Below are positions 8,642-17,667 of a stretch of DNA of 64,000 nucleotides, one piece after another. Source of the stretch: UBA7672 sp965279085 (GTDB taxonomy: Bacteria > Pseudomonadota > Alphaproteobacteria > Caulobacterales > Hyphomonadaceae); NCBI GenBank assembly GCA_965279085.1, contig OZ257149.1:1984001-2048000 (forward strand). The letters run 5' to 3'. A program made the position numbers and the translations under genes. Every line of letters starts with the position of its first letter. The first letter of the stretch is position 1. Under the pieces are notes generated by a model, which was not told where the DNA came from, searched no databases, and worked only from the letters and a program-made list of their open reading frames with translations.

Positions 8642-9193
8642 ATGGCCATGGGACATACCCGGAAAACCGAAGAGCAACCTGAAAAGCAGCTGTGGGAACA
8701 GCTCGATAAAGTCTGCGCCGGCATGCTCGGCATCGAGGGCTCGCACAGCCATATGCAGCCGATGGCGCACATGACCGACAAGGATGGGGCTGCGCGGTTG
8801 TGGTTCTTCACCTCGCGCGCGGGCGACCTTTACCGCGAAATGGGCGCCGGTTCGCACGCGCATTTCTGCGTGGTCGGCAAGCACCAGGATTACCACGCCT
8901 GCCTGATGGGCGACCTCGTTGAGAACCGCGATCGCGGCAAGATCGAGGAATACTGGAACGACATGGTCGCCGCCTGGTGGAGCTCGAAGGACGATCCCGA
9001 TATCGCCCTGCTCGAATTCGACCTGCTCGATGCCGCCATCTGGGCGTCTACCCGGAACCCGGTTCGGTTCGCCTGGGAAATCCAGGCCGCGAAGAATTCG
9101 GACAAGGATCCGGACCTCGGCGCCCGCGCCCATGTGGACTTCACGCAAGCGCCCGGCTCAGCCGGCCGCGAGGAAAGCGGCAAGCGGCACTAG
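8642..9193 (+). CDS. General stress protein, pyridoxamine 5'-phosphate oxidase-like (FMN split barrel)
   Basis: A 183-residue split-barrel flavin-binding protein. The opening region KQLWEQLDKVCAGMLGI and the strands MAHMTDKDGAARLWFFTS, HAHFCVVGKHQDYHACLMGDL and the IEEYWNDMVAAWW block match the general-stress family (Pyrid_ox_like) found in many alphaproteobacteria. Members bind FMN or FAD; the reaction is not settled. The ATG at 8642 follows AGGAG by a few bases; a second in-frame ATG lies at 8648. An exact EcfG-type promoter lies just upstream, so induction by stationary phase or envelope stress is likely. The start faces away from the MFS gene. Confidence 0.88.
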   Translation: MAMGHTRKTEEQPEKQLWEQLDKVCAGMLGIEGSHSHMQPMAHMTDKDGAARLWFFTSRAGDLYREMGAGSHAHFCVVGKHQDYHACLMGDLVENRDRGKIEEYWNDMVAAWWSSKDDPDIALLEFDLLDAAIWASTRNPVRFAWEIQAAKNSDKDPDLGARAHVDFTQAPGSAGREESGKRH

Positions 9194-9194
9194 T

Positions 9195-9557
9195 TCAGGC
9201 GAGCGGCGATCTCGCACGGAAAGCGGTGATCGCCGCCTCGCCGAACCGCTCCGTCATTCGCTGAAGCATCAGCGAGCGGATATCTGCAGAGGCCCATGGC
9301 GTCATCCACGTGCTCATCCCGAACGTGGCGTCGAGCGAAGAACGCGCCCAGGCCAGTCCCCACGCCGACCAGAACGCTGCAATCTCGTGCGTCTCGACCT
9401 CGTATGCCGCCGCGATGCGGGCGAGCATTTTCTGGTCGATCTCGAACATGCTGACAGCGGATGCGCCCGGATAGGCGGCGCAGGCATTGCCCGCTGCGAT
9501 CCACTCATCGACCGCCTTCCGGGCTTCAGCCTCCGCCGTATCGAGCGCGCGCGTCAC
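9195..9557 (-). CDS. Hypothetical protein coupled to accA
   Basis: A 120-residue protein I do not recognise. It is mainly helical with few charged runs: RALDTAEAEARKAVDEWIAA at the start, then a Trp-rich middle (FWSAWGLAWARSSL, MSTWMTPWASADI). No signal peptide, no membrane segment and no clear nucleotide or metal motif. It may be phasin-like in helix content, but that is a guess. Its ATG overlaps the accA stop by 4 bases (ATGA), so it is translated from the accA transcript. It converges with the stress gene, leaving one base between the two stops. Confidence 0.7.
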   Translation of the reverse strand: MTRALDTAEAEARKAVDEWIAAGNACAAYPGASAVSMFEIDQKMLARIAAAYEVETHEIAAFWSAWGLAWARSSLDATFGMSTWMTPWASADIRSLMLQRMTERFGEAAITAFRARSPLA

Positions 9558-10501
9558 GCAAGACCCTCACGGCCGATGGCGTAGAAGCGCTCCTTGCGCT
9601 GGGCGCGCAGGTCGTCCGGCGTCAGGCCGACAAGGCTGTTCAGCGCCTCCTCGATGGCGTCGCCCACCTTGTCGATCGCTTCTTTGGGATCGCGATGAGC
9701 GCCGCCCATCGGCTCGGAAACGATCGCATCGACGATGCGGAACTTGGAAAGATCCTGCGCCGTGATCTTCATCGCCTCGGCGGTATCCTTCGCGCGCTTG
9801 GCGTCGTGGAACAGGATGGAGGCCGCACCTTCCGGCGAGATCACTGAATAGACCGCGTGCTCCATCATCAGCACCTTGTTGCCTGACGCGAGCGCCACCG
9901 CGCCGCCCGAGCCGCCCTCACCGACGATCACGGAGATCATCGGCGTATCCAGCGTCAGGCACGCCTCGATGGCGCGCGCCAGCGCCTCGGCCTGTCCGCG
10001 CTCTTCCCCACCCTTGCCAGGGAAGGCGCCCGACGTATCGACCAGCGCGATGACCGGCAGGTTGAACCGACCGGCGAGCTCGATCAGACGCACTGCCTTG
10101 CGATAGCCTTCCGGCTTGCCCATTCCGAAATTGTGCTTCAGCCGGGTCTGCGTGTCGCGGCCCTTCTCGTGTCCGATGACGACCACCGGCTTGCCGCGGA
10201 ATCGCGCGAGACCTCCGAGAATGGCGTCGTCATTCATGAACTTGCGGTCGCCCGCCAGCTCTACGAACTCCTCGAACAGGTGCTCCACATAATCGAGGAA
10301 GTGCGGCCGCTCCGGATGGCGAGCGACCTGCGTCTTCTGCCAGGCGTTGAGGTGCGTGTAGATCTGCTCGAGCTGCTTCTCCGCCTTCTCACGCAGCTTG
10401 CCGACCTCTTCCTCGACGGTCGCCCCGCCGGTCGCCTCGAGTTCAGCGATCCTCTTCTCGAGGTCGGCGACGGGTTTCTCGAAGTCGAGATAGGTGGCCA
10501 T
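9554..10501 (-). CDS. accA: Acetyl-CoA carboxylase carboxyltransferase subunit alpha
   Basis: AccA pairs with AccD to carry carboxyl groups from biotin to acetyl-CoA, making malonyl-CoA for fatty acids. The 315-residue length is normal. Family hallmarks are the opening YLDFEKPVADLEKRIAEL, HFLDYVEHLFEEFVELAGDR, the oxyanion and CoA region GRFNLPVIALVDTSGAFPG, GEGGSGGAVALA and the motif YSVISPEGAASILF. The ATG at 10501 gives the standard N-terminus. The gene is first in a two-gene unit with the small hypothetical protein. accD and the biotin genes are not in the window. Confidence 0.97.
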   Translation of the reverse strand: MATYLDFEKPVADLEKRIAELEATGGATVEEEVGKLREKAEKQLEQIYTHLNAWQKTQVARHPERPHFLDYVEHLFEEFVELAGDRKFMNDDAILGGLARFRGKPVVVIGHEKGRDTQTRLKHNFGMGKPEGYRKAVRLIELAGRFNLPVIALVDTSGAFPGKGGEERGQAEALARAIEACLTLDTPMISVIVGEGGSGGAVALASGNKVLMMEHAVYSVISPEGAASILFHDAKRAKDTAEAMKITAQDLSKFRIVDAIVSEPMGGAHRDPKEAIDKVGDAIEEALNSLVGLTPDDLRAQRKERFYAIGREGLA

Positions 10502-10619
10502 GGGGGAGAGGCTCCGGGATTCGATGCGCGGAGATAGCGCCGAGGGACCGGGTGAGCAAGGTTGCCGGACAGAACGCCTTGAAAGGATTGATTTTAAGGC
10601 AACTCGGCGCGAAGCGAAC

Positions 10620-12236
10620 CTACCGGCGCGCGTCCTCTAGCAGCATCGCTGCGCCTTTTTCTGCGATCATGATCGTCGGCGAATTCGTGTTGCCGCTCGT
10701 GATCGTCGGCATCACCGAAGCGTCGATCACGCTCAGGCCTTCGATGCCGATCACGCGAAGACGTTCGTCCACCACCGCCGTCGGATCGTCCGCCCGGCCC
10801 ATCTTCGCGGTGCCGACGGGATGGAAGATGGTCGTGCCGACATCGCCCGCAGCTTTCACAAGCTGCTCGTCGGTGGTCAACTCTGCTCCCGGCGTAAACT
10901 CTTCCGGCGAATATCGCTTCAGCGCCTTCTGCCCAACGATCTTCCGCACCAGCCGGATCGACTCGACGGCCGTGATGCGGTCGCTCTCGGTTGCGAGATA
11001 GTTCGGCTGGATCGAAGGCGCGACTTCCGGGTCGGGCGACTTGGCATGGATCGAGCCGCGGCTGTCCGGGCGCAGGTTGCAGACGCTGACCGTGATCGCC
11101 GGGAAGGAATGCATCGGCTCGCCGAATTTCGGCAGAGACAGCGGCTGGACATGGAACTGCACGTTGGGCGTTGCATGCCGTTCGTTCGTTTTCGCGAACG
11201 CGCCCATCTGTGACGGCGCCATCGTCATCGGGCCGCGGCGGCGCAGCGCATAGTCCGCCGCCATGCCGGGGCGGCGCAGCCAGTTGGCGTACTGCTCGTT
11301 CATCGTCGGCACGCCGCGCACCTTGTAGATCGGGCGCAGCTGCAGGTGATCCTGCAGGTTCTCGCCGACGCCCGGCAGGTCGTGCACGACAGGAAGGCCG
11401 AGCGCCTTTAGCCGCTCGCCCTGCCCGATGCCAGACATTTCGAGAATCTTCGGCGTCTGCACCGCACCCGCCGCTAGGATGATGTTCGCTCCGCGTGAGA
11501 CGTGATGCTCGACATCGTGCTTCGTCTCGCGAAACCACGCCACGCCGATCGCGCGGTTGTTGTGCATCACCACATTCTCGACGAAGGCGCCGGTGACGAG
11601 CTTCAGGTTGGGCCGCTTCTTCAGGATCGGCTTCAGGAAGCCCCGCGCGGAAGACCACCGCACGCCTTCCTTCTGGTTCACCTGGAAATAGCCGACGCCC
11701 GTGTTGTCGCCCGTGTTGAAATCCGCGACGTGCGGAATGCCCGCTTGATCCGCCGCCTCGGCAAACGCCTCCAGCACCCGCCAGCGCATGCGCGGATGCT
11801 CCACGCGCCATTCGCCGCCCGTGCCGTGATGCTCGCCGCCGGTCACGTGGTCCTGATGCTTCAGGAAGAACGGCTTCACATCGTCCCAGCCCCAGCCCGC
11901 GAGCCCACGCTGCCGCCAGCCGTCATAGTCGGCCTTCTGCCCGCGCATGTAGATCATCGCGTTGATCGCCGACGATCCGCCGATCACTTTCCCCCTCGGA
12001 TATTTCAGCGAGCGGCCGTTGAGACCCGGCACCGGATCGGTCTCGAACATCCAGTCCGCACGCGGATTGCCGATGGCGAACAGGTAGCCGACGGGAATGT
12101 GGAACCAGATCCAGTTATCCCTGCCGCCCGCCTCCAACAGCAGGACGCGATTCTTCGGATCGGCCGAGAGCCGGTTGGCCAAGAGGCAGCCCGCGCTGCC
12201 CGCCCCCACGATGATGTAATCGAAGCTCTCGTCCAT
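10620..12236 (-). CDS. GMC-family FAD-dependent oxidoreductase (choline/alcohol dehydrogenase-like)
   Basis: A 538-residue GMC flavoenzyme. The N-terminal dinucleotide fold reads DYIIVGAGSAGCLLANRLS. Next come the signature PRGKVIGGSSAINAMIYMRG and the second signature GAVQTPKILEMSGIG. The C-terminal catalytic His-Asn region includes TTIFHPVGTAKMG and MPTITSGNTNSPTIMIAEKGA. Such enzymes oxidise alcohols (choline, PEG-like or hydroxy-fatty substrates), usually to aldehydes. The name betA would be too specific, since no betB or transport genes lie nearby. The ATG at 12236 follows AGAGAAGG. It is divergent from a serine hydrolase lipoprotein. Confidence 0.92.
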   Translation of the reverse strand: MDESFDYIIVGAGSAGCLLANRLSADPKNRVLLLEAGGRDNWIWFHIPVGYLFAIGNPRADWMFETDPVPGLNGRSLKYPRGKVIGGSSAINAMIYMRGQKADYDGWRQRGLAGWGWDDVKPFFLKHQDHVTGGEHHGTGGEWRVEHPRMRWRVLEAFAEAADQAGIPHVADFNTGDNTGVGYFQVNQKEGVRWSSARGFLKPILKKRPNLKLVTGAFVENVVMHNNRAIGVAWFRETKHDVEHHVSRGANIILAAGAVQTPKILEMSGIGQGERLKALGLPVVHDLPGVGENLQDHLQLRPIYKVRGVPTMNEQYANWLRRPGMAADYALRRRGPMTMAPSQMGAFAKTNERHATPNVQFHVQPLSLPKFGEPMHSFPAITVSVCNLRPDSRGSIHAKSPDPEVAPSIQPNYLATESDRITAVESIRLVRKIVGQKALKRYSPEEFTPGAELTTDEQLVKAAGDVGTTIFHPVGTAKMGRADDPTAVVDERLRVIGIEGLSVIDASVMPTITSGNTNSPTIMIAEKGAAMLLEDARR

Positions 12237-12369
12237 GAACCTTCTCTCTGGACGGGAGATTCACCGGCGAGGGTAAAGGATCAACCCACTTCGCCCCGTT
12301 GTTGTCCGATTTGGCGTTGACCGCGCGGGCGGGCCTGCCATCGTCCCTCGAAAGACTTGGGAGGACTTC

Positions 12370-13716
12370 ATGCGGAAAATGCTGCTCGCCGGCCTTGGCG
12401 CGATGGCGCTGTCTGGCTGCCTGGTTTCCGTCACTGAAACGGAGCGCGCCCCGCCCCTTCCGCCACTGTCCGCGGTTCCCAACGCGCCGCCGCTGAGCCA
12501 TGGCGCCATCGCGAACGACGCGCCGCCGACCAGCCGCCTGTCGAGCTCGGGCCTCGCAACGCTCGATGCGACGATGAAGAAATACATCACCGACGGAAAG
12601 CTCGCCGGCGCAGTGGTGATGATCCATCAGGATGGCCGCGAGGTGTTCTCCGAAAGCTATGGCTGGCGAGACCGCGAGGCCAATGTGCCCATGCAGGAAG
12701 ACACGATCTTCCGCATCGCCTCGCAGACCAAGGCGCTGACCTCCGTCGCCATCATGATGCTGATGGAGGAAGGCAAGCTCGTCCTCGAAGATCCGCTCGG
12801 CAAGTTCCTGCCGGAATGGCAGAAGACCACCGTCGCCGTGCCTAAGACGAAAGGCACAGGCTATGACGTCGTGCCCGCCAAGCGGCCGATCACCATCCGC
12901 GATCTACTCAGCCATACGGCAGGCATCTCTTACGGCACCGGCCCGGGCGAGAAGGCGTGGCGCGATGCGGGCATCTTCGGCTGGTATTTCGCCGACAAGA
13001 ACGTGCCTGTATCCGACGTGGTCTCGAAGATGTCCAAGCTGCCGATGGCCGCGCAGCCGGGCGAGCAATGGGTCTATGGCTACAACACTGACATTCTCGG
13101 CGTGCTGGTCGAGAAGCTCTCCGGCAAATCGCTCGACGTGTTCCTGAAAGAGCGGCTGATCGATCCGCTCGGCATGACCGACACCAGCTTCTGCCTGCCG
13201 CCCGCGAAGGCGGATCGTCTCGCCGTCGTCTATTCCGCGAAGGATGGAAAGTCAGAGCGCGCCGCCTCGCCCGGCGCATGGCAGGGCACGGGACATATCG
13301 GCCAGGGCCATTATCTCAACGGCCCGTGCAAGGCGTTCGCCGGCGGCGCCGGCCTGCTCTCGACCGCGCAAGATTATTCGCGCTTCCTCGAAATGCTCCG
13401 TCAGGGCGGCACGATCGATGGCAAGCGCTACATCTCGCGCAAGTCAGTCGAGCTGATGAGCCACGACACCTTGGCTACGGCGACCTACCAGCCCGGTCAG
13501 GGCTTCGGCCTCGGCTTCCGCGTCACCAAGGATCCCAGCAAGATGGGCAATCTCGGCTCGGTCGGCGATTACGGCTGGGGCGGCGCCTACCACTCGACCT
13601 ACTGGGTCGATCCGGTCGAGAACCTGACAGTCGTTTACATGACGCAGCTGATCCCCGCGGGCGGTCTTGAAGAACAGGCCAAGATCCGCGCACTGATCTA
13701 CTCGGCGCTGGACTAG
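12370..13716 (+). CDS. Beta-lactamase-fold serine hydrolase lipoprotein
   Basis: A 448-residue member of the class C beta-lactamase / penicillin-binding esterase superfamily. The ATG at 12370 follows GGAGGAC. A signal peptide ends in a lipobox (ALSGC, Cys17), followed by a Pro-rich linker. The catalytic SxxK is SQTK in IFRIASQTKALTS, and the YxN motif is YGYNTDILG. The C-terminal part reads YGWGGAYHSTYWVDP with the loop that carries the third motif in this family. Real substrates are probably esters or small amides; antibiotic hydrolysis should not be assumed. It is convergent with the twin lipoprotein genes. Confidence 0.9.
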   Translation: MRKMLLAGLGAMALSGCLVSVTETERAPPLPPLSAVPNAPPLSHGAIANDAPPTSRLSSSGLATLDATMKKYITDGKLAGAVVMIHQDGREVFSESYGWRDREANVPMQEDTIFRIASQTKALTSVAIMMLMEEGKLVLEDPLGKFLPEWQKTTVAVPKTKGTGYDVVPAKRPITIRDLLSHTAGISYGTGPGEKAWRDAGIFGWYFADKNVPVSDVVSKMSKLPMAAQPGEQWVYGYNTDILGVLVEKLSGKSLDVFLKERLIDPLGMTDTSFCLPPAKADRLAVVYSAKDGKSERAASPGAWQGTGHIGQGHYLNGPCKAFAGGAGLLSTAQDYSRFLEMLRQGGTIDGKRYISRKSVELMSHDTLATATYQPGQGFGLGFRVTKDPSKMGNLGSVGDYGWGGAYHSTYWVDPVENLTVVYMTQLIPAGGLEEQAKIRALIYSALD

Positions 13717-13717
13717 A

Positions 13718-14287
13718 TCAACCGGGCGGCGCGTAGCTGAACACGCCGCACACCTGTGGCGCGCCTTCAGGCGGCCAGGTGTCGCCCTTGAAGGCGGCAA
13801 TGGACATGCGTTTCTGTCCGTCGACTTCCAGCCCCGTCGCCATGGCGATAAAGGCCGTCGGCTCGTCACCGCAGAAGCCGCCCTCAGCCGCACCCTGCGG
13901 AACAGTCTCGCTGTAGATGTCGTGCATGTCGACGCTCGGCGCGCCCGGCCCCGGATTGCCGGTAGTGACGACCTCCGACCCGAACAGCTTCTTCCAGTCG
14001 ACACCCGGCGCATTGTCCGCTGCGCCCGGCATCAGTTCGGTCAGGAACTCGACGCCAGTTGCCGTGACGAGCTTCATCTCCGGCGGCGCATCCGGTCCTT
14101 TGCGCGGTAGAGGGCTCAGCGCGATGTCGCCAGTCAGCGTCTTGGCGCTGTCCGACAGGGCCGGGAATCTCACCGGCGGCGCTTCAGGCATGGGCGCTGC
14201 CGCCACGGGCTCAGCGGGCGCGGGCGCTTCCGCCGCCGGCTGACACGCAGCCAGCACGAGTACACCCGCGAACGCCGTTGCGCGCAT
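13718..14287 (-). CDS. Putative lipoprotein, paralogue of the gene before it
   Basis: A 189-residue lipoprotein: the signal peptide MRATAFAGVLVLAAC has the lipobox LAAC (Cys15), followed by an Ala/Pro-rich linker. The C-terminal part carries GGFCGDEPTAFIAMA, MSIAAFKGDTWPPEG and VCGVFSYAPP. The same order of motifs (GGFC, hydrophobic strand, AF.GD.WPP, LCG.F.Y) is present in the neighbouring gene, so the two are tandem duplicates that have drifted. The two Cys residues could form a disulphide. The ATG overlaps the previous stop by one base (TGATG), so the pair is co-translated. No function can be given. Confidence 0.8.
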   Translation of the reverse strand: MRATAFAGVLVLAACQPAAEAPAPAEPVAAAPMPEAPPVRFPALSDSAKTLTGDIALSPLPRKGPDAPPEMKLVTATGVEFLTELMPGAADNAPGVDWKKLFGSEVVTTGNPGPGAPSVDMHDIYSETVPQGAAEGGFCGDEPTAFIAMATGLEVDGQKRMSIAAFKGDTWPPEGAPQVCGVFSYAPPG

Positions 14288-14892
14288 CAATGCACATTCC
14301 CGTACAGGAACGTGCCGCACAGCGTCGTCTGATCCTTCGGCGGCCACTGGTCGCCCGAGAAGGCAACAATGGTCATGTCTTCCGCGCCCGGGCTGCGCAC
14401 CGTGTAGGTCGCGAGGAACGAGGTCTTGTCGCAGAAGCCGCCATTGGGCGCGTTCGGCGGGATGGTTTCGCCATCGACCGAATACATCTCGATCTTCGAC
14501 ATATCGATCGGCGCGCCGGAGGTATCGATGATGAAGGGCTTGAAGTCGAACGCAGGCGAGCCCTGCTCCGCGCCGCCCGGCATCGATGTCGTCTTGAGGA
14601 TGTAGCCATTGCCGAACGCGAACACCGCGCCTTCCGGCAGGTTGGGCGATGCCTGCGGCGTCGGCGTTACCGTCAGCACGCCCGGCGTGAAGCTCATCGC
14701 CGTCTTGGAGAACGCCTCATACGTGCGCGGCGGCCCGACGGCTGCCGGCTCGAACGGAACGCTGGGATCGTCCTGCCCCATCTCCTCCGGCGTCGGCTCC
14801 GGCGTCACCGCGGCCGATTCCGAAGCGGGTTTCGTTTCCGGCTGACAGGCGGCAAGCGCGAGCGTCGCCGCCGCGAGAATCACAAGACGCAT
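14287..14892 (-). CDS. Putative lipoprotein, first of a tandem pair
   Basis: A 201-residue lipoprotein. The ATG at 14892 follows GGAGGG by 6 bases. The signal MRLVILAAATLALAAC ends in the lipobox LAAC, followed by a Pro/Glu linker. The C-terminal half holds GGFCDKTSFLATYTV, MTIVAFSGDQWPP and TLCGTFLYG, matching the next gene motif by motif. I do not recognise the family. It lies downstream of the alkaline phosphatase on the same strand, about 75 bases after its stop, and may share that transcript. Confidence 0.8.
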   Translation of the reverse strand: MRLVILAAATLALAACQPETKPASESAAVTPEPTPEEMGQDDPSVPFEPAAVGPPRTYEAFSKTAMSFTPGVLTVTPTPQASPNLPEGAVFAFGNGYILKTTSMPGGAEQGSPAFDFKPFIIDTSGAPIDMSKIEMYSVDGETIPPNAPNGGFCDKTSFLATYTVRSPGAEDMTIVAFSGDQWPPKDQTTLCGTFLYGNVH

Positions 14893-14968
14893 CGGTCCCT
14901 CCAAGGCTGGGGGACTTACTAGCCCGTCATGGGGGCGGATTGAAGTCCCACGCCTGTCTGACTGGCGC

Positions 14969-16501
14969 CTACTTCACCAGCCCGAGCGAACGGGCCATCA
15001 CGTGGAAGATCTCGTTCTGCTCGACGGCGCCCGAGAACAGGTTCGCGCCAGGCCCGCCTGCGAAGATCGCAACGTCCTCGCCGCCATGTGTCTCTGAACC
15101 GAGCGGGATCAGCGACTGCTGCAAGAATCCCAGCGAGGTCGTGTCCACATTCGTGAGGTCGGTGCGGTCGCACAGATACTTCCCGTCCGCCTGCGCCTTG
15201 CAGACCGAGCCGGGTCCGTTGCCGAACGACAGCGTCGTGTACGGCTTGCCATCGCGCGCCATGGTCAGCTTGCCGCCTTCCTTCACGAGCCCGAGGATCG
15301 GATTGCCGCGATCCGGATAGCCCTGGATGATCAGCGTGTGCGAATGGTCCGCGGTGACGACAATCAGCGTCTCCTTCGGATCGGTCATCGCGACGGCGGC
15401 AGCAATCGCCTCGTCCAGCGCCGCAGCATCGCCCAGCGCGCGCTGCGCATCGCCCGCATGCAGGCCGTGGTCGACCCGCCCGCCTTCCACCATCAACACA
15501 TAGCCCTTGGGATTGTGCGACAGGCGCGTAATGGCATTGCGCGTCATCTCCGCGATAGAGGGTTCGCCCTTCCCGTCCTTCGCTCGATCGAGCTCGTACT
15601 GCATGTGCGACGGCTCGAAGAGACCTAATATCTGCCCGCTCCCGTTCCAGTCGAAAGCGTTGAAGCCCGAACGATCCGTCACCGTCGTGCGCCCCGTGGC
15701 TGCCTTCTGCCACTCGTCCATCAGGTTCCGGCGATCCGTGCGACGGCCCTTCTGGCTGGCATACTCCGGATCAGCCGCGGTGTTCGGCAGGAAGTTGGAC
15801 CGTCCGCCCGACAGCACCACGTCGAAACCGTTGCCATGGACCCCCTGCCACGCCGCGAACTGCGCCGCGATGTCGGTGCAGCCGGCCGCCTTGCCTCCAG
15901 CCGAGACGTCGGCATCGCTTTCCCAGTCGCGCTGGGTGGTCTCGGCGTAGGTCGCCGCCGGCGTCGCGTGCGTAACACGCGCCGTCGAAATCACGCCGGT
16001 CTCAAGGCCGGCGTCCTCGGCAATCTCCCATAGCGATGTCGTGCCGGTGGTCTTCGCGCTGGCGCAGTCTGCGATGTTCGCAGCCTGCGTGACACCGATG
16101 GAGCCGTTGTACGATTTGACGCCAGTGGTCATCGCCACTGCCGTCGGCGCGGAATCCGCCACCTGGCTGTCGTGCGTGTAGGTCTTCGAGAAAGCCGAGT
16201 ACGGTAGCTTCTCCATCGCAAGCTGATAGCTCTCGCCGTCGAGGCCCTTCATCTGCCCGGCATAGATCCGCGCCGCCGTGATGGTGGAGATGCCCATGCC
16301 ATCGCCGACGAACAGGATGACGTTCTTCGCGTGACCCGGATTGCGTTCCGCCGCGCGGGCGGCCACGGCGCTATGGCCCTTCACATAGTAGCTGTCCTGC
16401 GCCTGCACCGGCGAGACGGCGTTCACTGAAGGTTGCCAGCTGGTTGCGCACGCTGCTGCGCCGAGCGCGACAACGGATGCCGCAAGCATGATCCGGAACA
16501 T
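14969..16501 (-). CDS. Alkaline phosphatase (PhoA family)
   Basis: A 510-residue secreted phosphomonoesterase. Motifs in order: the metal ligand NVILFVGDGMG; the active-site Ser in VADSAPTAVAMTTG; HATPAATYAE; LMVEGGRVDHGLHAGD; VVTADHSHTL; and SETHGGEDVAIFAGGPGANLF near the end, together supplying the Zn/Mg ligands. The N-terminus is a signal peptide with a Cys at 17 (GAAAC), so it could be a lipoprotein, although the lipobox is poor. The ATG at 16501 follows GGGAGA. The protein is extended relative to E. coli PhoA and nearer to bacterial alkaline phosphatases with RGNPILG-type inserts. No Pho box was identified. Confidence 0.93.
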   Translation of the reverse strand: MFRIMLAASVVALGAAACATSWQPSVNAVSPVQAQDSYYVKGHSAVAARAAERNPGHAKNVILFVGDGMGISTITAARIYAGQMKGLDGESYQLAMEKLPYSAFSKTYTHDSQVADSAPTAVAMTTGVKSYNGSIGVTQAANIADCASAKTTGTTSLWEIAEDAGLETGVISTARVTHATPAATYAETTQRDWESDADVSAGGKAAGCTDIAAQFAAWQGVHGNGFDVVLSGGRSNFLPNTAADPEYASQKGRRTDRRNLMDEWQKAATGRTTVTDRSGFNAFDWNGSGQILGLFEPSHMQYELDRAKDGKGEPSIAEMTRNAITRLSHNPKGYVLMVEGGRVDHGLHAGDAQRALGDAAALDEAIAAAVAMTDPKETLIVVTADHSHTLIIQGYPDRGNPILGLVKEGGKLTMARDGKPYTTLSFGNGPGSVCKAQADGKYLCDRTDLTNVDTTSLGFLQQSLIPLGSETHGGEDVAIFAGGPGANLFSGAVEQNEIFHVMARSLGLVK

Positions 16502-16599
16502 GAAAGTCTCCCACGCGAGTCGAATTGCGCGGAACCTAGTCCAGCCCTGCGACAGTTCCGAGTCGTTTGTTTCCGCCCGGCGCCGGCGCGATCCAGCCA

Positions 16600-16628
16600 C
16601 AAAAATCCCCGGGCGTGAGCCCGGGGAT
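16600..16628 (-). terminator. Terminator after the ParA-like gene
   Basis: A perfect 10-bp inverted repeat, ATCCCCGGGC (16605-16614) and GCCCGGGGAT (16619-16628), with loop GTGA. Read on the minus strand it ends in TTTTTG, so it terminates the ParA-like transcript, whose stop lies 33 bases upstream. Confidence 0.88.
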
Positions 16629-16660
16629 GAGGCGAGGGATTGCGGAAAAGCAGAAAGGGA

Positions 16661-17446
16661 TCAGGCCGCCTTGGCCATCGATTGCGCGGCAGGGTTGACC
16701 AGCGAAAGAAGCGAGCGGACCTCCGAGCGGCCAGCCAGCTCGCTCATGGTCAGCTTGCCGTTGGCCGGTGTGTCGAACACGGTGCGGCCTTCGAGGGCGA
16801 GCGCGCGGTGGACGACGCGGTCGCGCAGGCTCCACACGGCTTCGAAGCCGGCTTCCTTCGCCATCGCGTGGACGCGATCGTTGATGATGTTGCCGACCTT
16901 CGACGGCAAGGCCGAGACACGGTTCATGACGACGTGCCAGCGCTGGACAGGCAGGCCCGCACGCTTGCGGTCGAAACGGACGGTCTCGATCATCTCACGA
17001 TAATTGATCTTGGGGGCGGCGGCCGAGCCCAGCGGCGCGAACAGGCCGTGCATGTCGGCCGGGCTCTCGTTCATCGGGGTCAGGATGACGTCGGCCAGCA
17101 GGTGGGCTTCGTAAACGTCGGCAAGGTTACCGGACGACGTGTCGATGATGAGGAGGTCGTAGCCATCCATCTTGGCCATGCGAACCAGCGGCTCCAGGCG
17201 GCCGGAATGCTTCGGTTTGGCGTTGGTGCGGGCGTCCTCCTCGATATCCATGAGCATCACATGATCGGGGCTCTGGAGGCGGGAAGCGCGCCGAAGAGTC
17301 AGAAAACTGGACAGGTTCCGCGTATTGCGGTCGAGGTCGAGGCTCGCGACCCGGAGGCCGTCCTTGACGGCTGCAACGCCGAGAAGGGAGGCCACGGTCG
17401 TCTTGCCCGTGCCGCCTTTGAAGCCGCTGATCGTAACAACCTGCAT
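16661..17446 (-). CDS. ParA-family ATPase (orphan)
   Basis: A 261-residue P-loop ATPase with the deviant Walker A FKGGTGKTT at residues 8-16, Walker A' VASLDLDRNTRN and Walker B YDLLIIDTSSG. These place it in the ParA/MinD/Soj superfamily, which positions DNA or protein cargo by ATP-dependent dimerisation on a surface. No parB, mipZ-like N-terminus or parS cluster accompanies it, so its cargo is unknown. Of three possible ATG codons, the one at 17446 is best, with TGGAG about 7 bases upstream. It is divergent from chvI. Confidence 0.85.
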   Translation of the reverse strand: MQVVTISGFKGGTGKTTVASLLGVAAVKDGLRVASLDLDRNTRNLSSFLTLRRASRLQSPDHVMLMDIEEDARTNAKPKHSGRLEPLVRMAKMDGYDLLIIDTSSGNLADVYEAHLLADVILTPMNESPADMHGLFAPLGSAAAPKINYREMIETVRFDRKRAGLPVQRWHVVMNRVSALPSKVGNIINDRVHAMAKEAGFEAVWSLRDRVVHRALALEGRTVFDTPANGKLTMSELAGRSEVRSLLSLVNPAAQSMAKAA

Positions 17447-17592
17447 GGACCACTCCATCACGTTGGGGAGGGCTGTTTGCCGGTAACCTTTACGGGTTCC
17501 CGGGCGCCTCCCGTGTCAGGGGCGGTTCAATTCGCGTGCCACACGAGGTTTTCCGTGCAAAAAGGCCTGTGCTGACCGGGAGTTACTGGTAC

Positions 17593-17621
17593 TTGCCCTT
17601 GCGCCCGCAGCCCTCGATTAT
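17593..17621 (+). promoter_or_regulatory. Candidate housekeeping promoter for chvI
   Basis: TTGCCC at 17593-17598, 17 bases, GATTAT at 17616-17621, about 47 bases before the chvI start. Spacing is ideal and both boxes are close to the sigma-70 consensus. The site is inferred from sequence only. Confidence 0.45.
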
Positions 17622-17667
17622 GGCAAGGTGCAACGCGGCGGTACGCCCGGCAGGAGATTAAGAGACT

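Noticed and set aside
16530..16558. GGAAC ... GGTT on the minus strand before the alkaline phosphatase as an EcfG promoter
   Set aside because: Spacing is 18 and the -10 box is off consensus; the stretch is itself a loose palindrome.
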